Part shown: positions 57,835 to 64,000 of the stretch, one piece after another | How the letters are laid out: every line of letters begins with the position of its first letter | Position numbering within the stretch: the first letter of the stretch is position 1 | Assembly: GCA_030512295.1 (NCBI GenBank) | Contig: JAULSR010000001.1 | Span: 3,681,001 to 3,745,000 of the forward strand | Length of the DNA: 64,000 bases | Source: Bombardia bombarda | Taxonomy: Eukaryota; Ascomycota; Sordariomycetes; Sordariales; Lasiosphaeriaceae | Direction: 5' to 3' | The notes under the pieces: model-generated | Database searches by the model: none | Told to the model about the DNA's origin: nothing | Seen by the model: only the letters and a program-made list of their open reading frames with translations | Translations under genes and position numbers: made by a program

Positions 57835-60800
57835 CATTTGACCCATTTGGTATCCCTGGGTGATCATGTTCTTTCGCGCAGTTTGCGCGGCTTCTTTGGC
57901 TTCTCCTCCCTTTTCCCGCATTTTACCAGGACCGAATACATCATGCGAAAGGCTCGATAGAAAGGGTAGTTCCCGTCATCAGCCACCGAGAGGGCGGAAC
58001 CTGGCCTCCTCGTGTGCGTGTCGCGCGCGGCTGGCTGATATATGGCTCCAATATCCCTTGCCAGGCCGCGTCGCGTTGAACTTGCTCAAGCTCGCGTCAT
58101 TCATACATAGCTTGTCCTTCGCCCGTGCTCGTGCATGTGCTTGTCGAGGCCGCTGATATGAACTAGGGGACTGAAGCTGTGAGAAGTAGATGATGGGGCG
58201 GCACCTGCCGGATCTCTGAACGCCCCGCGGCCAACCAAATCGTGCGGATGTTTTAAATGTACGACATCGTGCAGGTGCAGCTTGGTGTGTACAAAGCACC
58301 GTGTGTGTGTGGGCGGCAAGCTCGACAAAGCTAGGGTAAAGCTAGGGTCAGCCTGTTCGACAACCTCATGCTGGTGAGGCCGCTGTGTCGCACCACAACT
58401 GGCCTCGACACACACTGGCTGAATGAGCCATCCAGGTTTTGACGGCTAAACCCAACTGTCACTTGGTGTCCATTCTTGCCTGAAGTCCCGTTTAAGTCAG
58501 CGTTTCGTCCAGCACACGATAAGGCCAACTTATACCATCTTGGACTCGTTTCCAGCACAAGGCTAGCTCGCGCGGCGCGCAAGGCATCACATTAATATCA
58601 GCCCGTGTGGACTGCATATCGCGATGGCTCTGGGTTGGGCGACTCTGCGCAACAATTCGCCAGAACGAGAGAGCGATTGTCAGCAGTGTTGGCATCGCGG
58701 TCACTTTCTCGTACACCTTGGTGGTGAGCCCTCCAGCAAGAGCTGGCGCGTGGCTCGCAAGCTAGATCCATCCATGCATCGCTATTTTGGCTCTCGGGTT
58801 TGCTTACCGAGGTGGCGTACCCAGTTCCCGTATACCTACCTAGGTTTCATAATACCGGAACTATGGATCTTGAGATGGAACACGATGAAGTCTGTTACTC
58901 GACATGAGCGACGGCAGTATCCTTCGAGACACCAGCCGATCATATCTTATTCAGGGACATACAAGACACATGGCTTGTGAGGTATGACTTGCAGTGTAGG
59001 CAAACGTACTAACGACACAACTGGCTCAAGGGAGGGCTACTCTTCCTGCATTGTGTATGCATAAAGGAAGAAACAAAAATCCTGATGGTGTCAAGGCACG
59101 TGGTGCCCTGGCAGGCCGTCCAACTGCACAGTCCCGGCTAACGCTTTAGCCGTCCGTCAATGTATCGCGAATGCTCGTCTCTTTCTCTGTCCTCGGCTTT
59201 GCCCAGTAAGAAGTATACGACGAAGCTTGCAGTTGCCCCAATGTGCTAAGCTGTGCCACCGGAAGACCCTTATCTCGATTACGTACCGGTGACGGCTGCT
59301 ACGTCTGGTCCCATGATCCTGCACCCGAAAGACAGTCTCCTCCGCCGAAGGACATTTGTGCATGACACGGTAGGAACCGATTGGCGGGCACCTGGTCGTT
59401 GAGCGCCGGCGGACCTGAGACTCAGGCCTGACCATTCCCTTCACAGAATCGTGTTGGCCAGCTCGGAAAGCGGTGTGAGGACAAAGCTACAACACATTCA
59501 TACGACTAGCATCTGTTTGGTCTCGGGCTGTCTTGCCCACCGTTCTACAAGGCACGCCTTCATCCCGCTTACCTTCAGATTAGAAACCTAGAAGGATACG
59601 CGGTCTGATCTAGGAGCTACAAGCACGACAAAGGTCTTATTTTGCATTTATTCAGACTCGAGTCCCCTTTTTTCTGTACACCGTTCCAGCTTGAAGGTCA
59701 TCTCGGTGTTTCAAGCCACTCGGCTATCAGCCAGCCTTGACCCATCTCTATTCTTGGGTCCTATCCCCCATATTCTCTCCTACATACGGTTTTCGAGTTG
59801 CAGCAGCTGACGTCTCTGGTCCGGCGGGTAAATGACACGACAAAAAAGCTCTTGTCCCATATACGCGGGGTGATACTGCTATTCGCCAACAAAGTTGGCA
59901 GTCAGTCAGGGTGTGCCTCTTAGGGTATGTAGGAAACGCGTCTAGGGGGTTCATTCCCCTTTTGGCATTCTTGGCTCCATCGACCGTTTCTTGTCTGCCC
60001 AGGCGGCGAGAGAAAAGCTCATTGGACGACGCCCTGGCTTATCACGGCTTGTCACTCTCCACACAGCCCTTTACTTTTTCCTGCTGCTGCTGCTCGATCT
60101 CCACTCCCTACTGTGATCTAGGCCCATGTTCCTGTATGCTGCTTGCGGAAGGAGAGCGGAGGGAGGGGGAGAAAGGGGCGTGGCTGACTGACGAATGGGA
60201 AGGCCATGTTCCCTGAGCGAGACATGCCGTCCTGCGTCTTCCTTGCATGTTATGGAGTTCCGGCGCAGGAACGAGGTGTGTCTCTCTTGCCATTTTTGGA
60301 CATGCTCGATGGGACCCGGGTTGCTTCCGTAGAGCGGGAATGATGTGTGTTGAACTTACCGCTGCTGCTGCTGCACATGTCTTCGTCCCCGCCGCCGCCG
60401 CCCCGCCCCCCCTTTCTACCCCTTGGCCTTGGCCTCGGGCTGGTCCCGTCTGCACTGTCTGTCTGGCCATCTGTCTGTCTCCTGTGGGGTTGATGGTGGT
60501 CTCTGCGGATAGAGGCAGTCACACAGGGAGGAGGGGGAAAAGGAGAGAGCTTCAACCGTTTTGGGAGTCTCGGTAGGCGGTAGCTGCGTCTCCAACGAAT
60601 GCAAGCTCACATCTGAGGAGGAGCTCACTCTCACGTCTTCACCTGGATGTGACTGCTTAGTGACCGACTGACCGTCATGAATCCCAGCTTTGTACATGGG
60701 ACACATACCCACACACACACACCAACTTTGCAGCTCGACACACCCCCGCCTCTATAACCCCCCCTATACCATAGACCCCCAATCAATCAGTCAACCTACT

Positions 60801-61169
60801 TTACTTAGCTACCTGCCTTGTCCATCTCTCGGAACCTAGCGCTGCGAGTGAAGAAAAAGGTCACGACGCCCATCTGACACGTTACACAGCGCTTTTGGTA
60901 GCCTTCCCCACCCCTTTCGCGCAATCCAGGTTTGGCACACATGAACCCAGATAGGCTCCCATTGCGTCCGTGCATGACAATGTCATATCGAATCCCGTCT
61001 CTTTCCGGGATGCGAGGGCGGCCGTCGCCTAAGCGTCAATGATGTCTGCCTGCCTGCTTGTCAGGCGTCTTCCTGCCTTGTTGCCTGTGCGTGGTTTTAG
61101 ACATGACATTATAGAAGATTCCACGACGCCGTTGGATATAGGTGAAAGAGGTTGGGAGGTTTGTGCTTG

Positions 61170-61170
<1 letters not shown>

Positions 61171-61207
<37 letters not shown>
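61171..61207. repeat. (TG)18 microsatellite
   Basis: Near-perfect TG dinucleotide tract of 37 bases, about 800 bp downstream of the SLC4 gene. Confidence 0.95.
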
Positions 61208-61209
<2 letters not shown>

Positions 61210-62010
61210 CAGGTATTGGAGATCGTGTAGCTAACATGTTTGTTATCTTTTATCACTATTTGCGATGATACCCAGAATACAACTTTCCAGCTGCCTACCT
61301 ACCTAGTGCAGAACTTGGATGGAAAAGAGTGGAAAGTGATCGTAACAGTTCATGTCATTACTCTTCACTCTCTTCCTCCCTTCCCTAGACGCGTTACTCT
61401 GATCAGCTTTCACCTAGGCCTATTTTTATTGAGTAGTGGTTTTAAACCGTAGAAGTATGTATATCTTTTGTTTAAACCGGGCCTTACCGCTTGCTTAGTG
61501 TGAGATGATTTGTTTACTTCTGCTAACTTCTCTTCTTAGTTATGTGTGGTAATCAAGAATGTGACATTACTTTTTGTTTTTGTTTTGTATTAGAGGGAGG
61601 GAGGATGGTCAGTCGGTTGGTCAACAAGCCAGTCAGGGGCAGGAACTTAGCATTCATCTTCTCATCTACATAGGAAAGAAAGGGGGACTATTTCCTGGGC
61701 TCATTAAGGATATCGGATTAGGTAGCTGAGTGACAGGTCACCATGGATGTATCTACCTTTTTTCGCAAAGAACTAGTTAGGATAGAAGCAACTCTTCTCG
61801 CCATAAGGGGCAGGCCAAGGAAAGCAGACAATGCCTTTCTGTAACCATTATTTTAAGTTCCCCTTCTAATTACTCTGGTACGGCGGTCTGGCCTAATGTT
61901 GTCTCAGGACTTACAGTAACCTATCTCACTCATGGCCGAAAACTCTATATGCAATACGCTACAAATATGACATCTACTCATCTCTCCCAGTGCCCAAATA
62001 CCCACCTAGA

Positions 62011-63764
62011 TCATCTCAACACCCCATCACCCTCCTTCTTCTCATCAACAACCGCCGCGCTGGCCCTTCTCCTCGCCGTGCTGCTGCTGGTATGCGTCTC
62101 CGAGCCCACAGTCAGGCCCTGCTGTTGCTTCCTATTCCGGTGATTCTGTCCCAACTCGGCGAGATCCTCCTCACTCGTCGGGGCAGCCGTCGTCGACTCT
62201 GTCCCTCCTTCGCTCCTACCAAACAACACACCACCACCACCACCACTGCTACCCCTATCCTGACCCGTAGTAGTAGTAGCAGCGCTACCATCCCCCTCCA
62301 CATCATCGCCCAACCCCCCACTGTTACTCCCACCACCGCTCACCCCACTGACGCTCTCCATCGTAAACGGACTAGCCGTCATCTCATCCAGCAACCCCAG
62401 CTCGTCCTCGCCAATCCACCTGGGCAGCAGCCACGCCCGAACCGGTATCAACGCCAAGATAAACACGGGAAACCCCACCGCGGCAACCGTCTGCGTGATG
62501 GCAAACGTGGCCGCAAACCCGACCAGCTCGATGGCGACAAACAGCCAGATGGCAGCGCGGCGCCGGACCCTGCGCAGCGGGTGACCGGCGGGCGTCAGGG
62601 CGACGTCGCGCGCCAGGAACACGAGCTTGGCCGTGATGCCGTTGGCCTCGAGGGCCTGGAAGCCCATGATGAAGAACAGGCCGGCGAGGACGCCCTGGGG
62701 GATGAGGTGCAGCACGACGAGCAAAGGGCTGGACATGGTGCCGAGGGTGAGCAGGCCCTGGGCGAGGTTGGAGACGCGCTGCTCGACCACGTGGGTCGCC
62801 TTGTACTCGTAGCTGCTGTTGTTATTGTTGTTGTTACTCGAAGAGTTGTTGTTGCTTTCATCCTTGTCTTTTTCGTCGTGTAGCACGACCTCGGTCACGC
62901 ATAGGGACTCGGTGTGGAAGGGCGCCTGCGGGATGAGACCGTTGGGGAAGGGCAGGCCGAGCAGGCCGGCCACGCCTGTGGTGAGACCGAGAAGGAAGAG
63001 GTCCCAGTGGAAGCCGGCGGGTTTCTTGAGGGGGAACTCGGTGCCCTGGGCGATGAGGGAGGAGACTGGACAGGGGAGGAGATTGTGGGTTAGACTAGAC
63101 ATGGAGTAATATGCATAAAAAGGGGGAGGGGGTTGGGTTGTTTACAAAGCACGTACCATTGTGATCAAACCAAAATAAGACGGTCAGTAGTATCGCAAAC
63201 GGAATAGCCAGAAACACATCCGCCACGTTGATGTCCCAGAAGTGGATGAACCAGCCCCGATCGGCAGTCGGGAAGAAGGAGGTGCTGGTGGGCAAATTCT
63301 CCAGCGGGATGTCCTTCATCTTTCCCAGGTGGACGAAGCCAGTGAAGAAGACGACAGTGAGCGGGGTGCCGTAGTCCTTGAGGAAGACGCGCACGGGGTG
63401 CTTGAAGAGGCTGCCGCGGCCGAGCTCGCCGCAGATGTAGGCGATGGCGAAGACGAGCAGGGCCACGACGAGGGACAGGTAAAAGGGGGCACCGTCGCCG
63501 AGCCGCTCCAGCACCTGGATGCCCTTTTGCAGGTAGATGAAGGCGACGTAGAAGCCAAAGATGTCGCACGGGAAGCGCGTCACGTAGCGCAGCCAGTTGC
63601 ACGAGTTGGTGATGGCGAGGATCCAGTGGAAGACGAGGGACCATCTGGCAAAAGGTTGTTAGTGTCTGCTTTGGTTTCCTTGTCTAAAATGCACTTACAA
63701 CCCGATCCAGCACATGAAGGCCAGGTAGTTTGTCCCCGTCGGGGACATGATGTCGTAGACGGTG
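62011..63764 (-). CDS. Bor1-type SLC4 anion (borate/bicarbonate) transporter, 3' part
   Basis: Partial gene on the minus strand. Visible exons are 63764-63699, 63644-63157 and 63065-62011, joined by 54- and 91-bp introns with consistent phases. The 5' exons lie beyond 64000. The first visible exon reads VYDIMSPTGTNYLAFMCWIGL, then SLVFHWILAITNSCNWLRYVTRFPCDIFGFYVAFIYLQKG, both strongly characteristic of the SLC4/Bor1 membrane domain. Later helices include ADVFLAIPFAILLTVLFWFDHN and LFLLGLTTGVAGLLGLPFPNGLIPQAPFHTESL. By family it exports borate (yeast Bor1) at the plasma membrane; bicarbonate exchange is the animal function. An Asn/Ser-rich insertion lies in a loop before THVVEQRVSNLAQ. The C-terminal cytosolic tail is long, Gly/Ser/Thr-rich and probably disordered. 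Confidence 0.92.
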
Positions 63765-64000
63765 CTGCATAATCATGTTACTTCAATATTCAACTCGTGT
63801 TATATCATGTCATGTCAGAACCGAAACTGAACAGTAACCCTATAAGAACCACACAAGAACCCTGATCAAACGAGGACAAGATCTGGATTGAACCATAGCA
63901 GAACACGAACAAATAGGAGTAGAATAAGAGCAAAATAGGGATAGAAAAGAAATGTAGCAGGAATAAATTAGAAGCATAACAGCAACAAAATAGGAACAAA
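63765..64000. other. Probable long intron of the SLC4 gene, A-rich and repetitive
   Basis: The sequence directly upstream of the 63764 acceptor is non-coding in all minus-strand frames. It is made largely of loosely repeated AATAGG/AACAAA-type words from about 63895 on. If it is all one intron it exceeds 236 bp, longer than any complete intron seen here. Confidence 0.5.

Larger units (their letters stand above)
48739..62010. other. 13.3-kb gene desert upstream of the homeobox gene
   Basis: Despite its size, I find no protein gene that I can support. Long frames such as 52174-52953 (-) and 56205-56846 (+) show no domain and are within the range expected by chance. Contents: dense TACCTA/CCTAGG-type motifs at 53655-53765 and 55055-55325, C tracts at 54767-54777 and 57185-57196, a (TC)20 tract at 57791-57830 and a (TG)18 tract at 61171-61207. 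The part next to 48739 is the presumed leader and promoter of the homeobox gene; the part next to 62010 is 3' flank of the SLC4 gene. Confidence 0.45.

Noticed and set aside
62011..62883. 297-residue open frame on the plus strand starting near 61990
   Set aside because: Antisense to the C-terminal exon of the SLC4 gene, with no domain of its own.

Overview
This window looks like a filamentous ascomycete (Pezizomycotina, most likely Sordariomycetes). The reasons are short spliceosomal introns (46-167 bp) with GTRNGT donors and CTNAC-type branch sites, protein families best known from that group (DUF6594, 2EXR-type, Tof1/Swi1, Bor1-type SLC4), and GC-rich exons set in long intergenic DNA. No ribosomal RNA gene, convincing tRNA gene, CRISPR array or intact transposon was found. 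Family names come from motif recognition by eye; no database search was possible.

Left part (1-12.9 kb). A mitochondrial aspartate/glutamate-type carrier with an EF-hand domain (1710-3961, +) converges on a small 2EXR/F-box-like protein (5588-6253, -). A single-exon aminoglycoside-phosphotransferase-fold kinase follows (7060-8568, -). Next is a 14-TM DHA2 major facilitator with an N-terminal ExxxLL vacuolar sorting motif (11182-12867, +).

Middle-left (13-29.6 kb). There are two DUF6594 genes in the same orientation. One is intact, with five exons (14924-16389, -). The other is decayed, with an in-frame TAG and a 2-nt frameshift at a TG tract (about 22618-23849, -). A possible small myristoylated protein (20359-20635, +) lies between them. 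A cystinosin/Ers1-like PQ-loop transporter ends this part (28612-29546, -).

Centre (30.3-35.8 kb). The fork-protection protein Tof1/Swi1/Timeless (30294-34197, -) is divergent from a mitochondrial 3-hydroxyacyl-CoA dehydrogenase (34634-35757, +). They share a 436-bp promoter. It carries an MCB/E2F-like cluster 176 bp upstream of tof1 and a FarA/FarB-type core about 104 bp upstream of the dehydrogenase.

Right part (35.8-64 kb). A homeodomain transcription factor with four exons (46318-48738, -) sits between two gene deserts: 10.5 kb on its 3' side and 13.3 kb on its 5' side. The window ends inside the 3' part of a Bor1-type SLC4 anion transporter (62011-63764, -; the 5' exons lie beyond the edge). 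The deserts hold microsatellites, C/G homopolymers and recurrent TACCTA/CCTAGG-type motifs, but no protein gene that I can support.

The genes are housekeeping or regulatory and do not form a biosynthetic cluster. The notable signals are the decaying DUF6594 copy, the shared tof1/dehydrogenase promoter, and the isolated homeobox gene.
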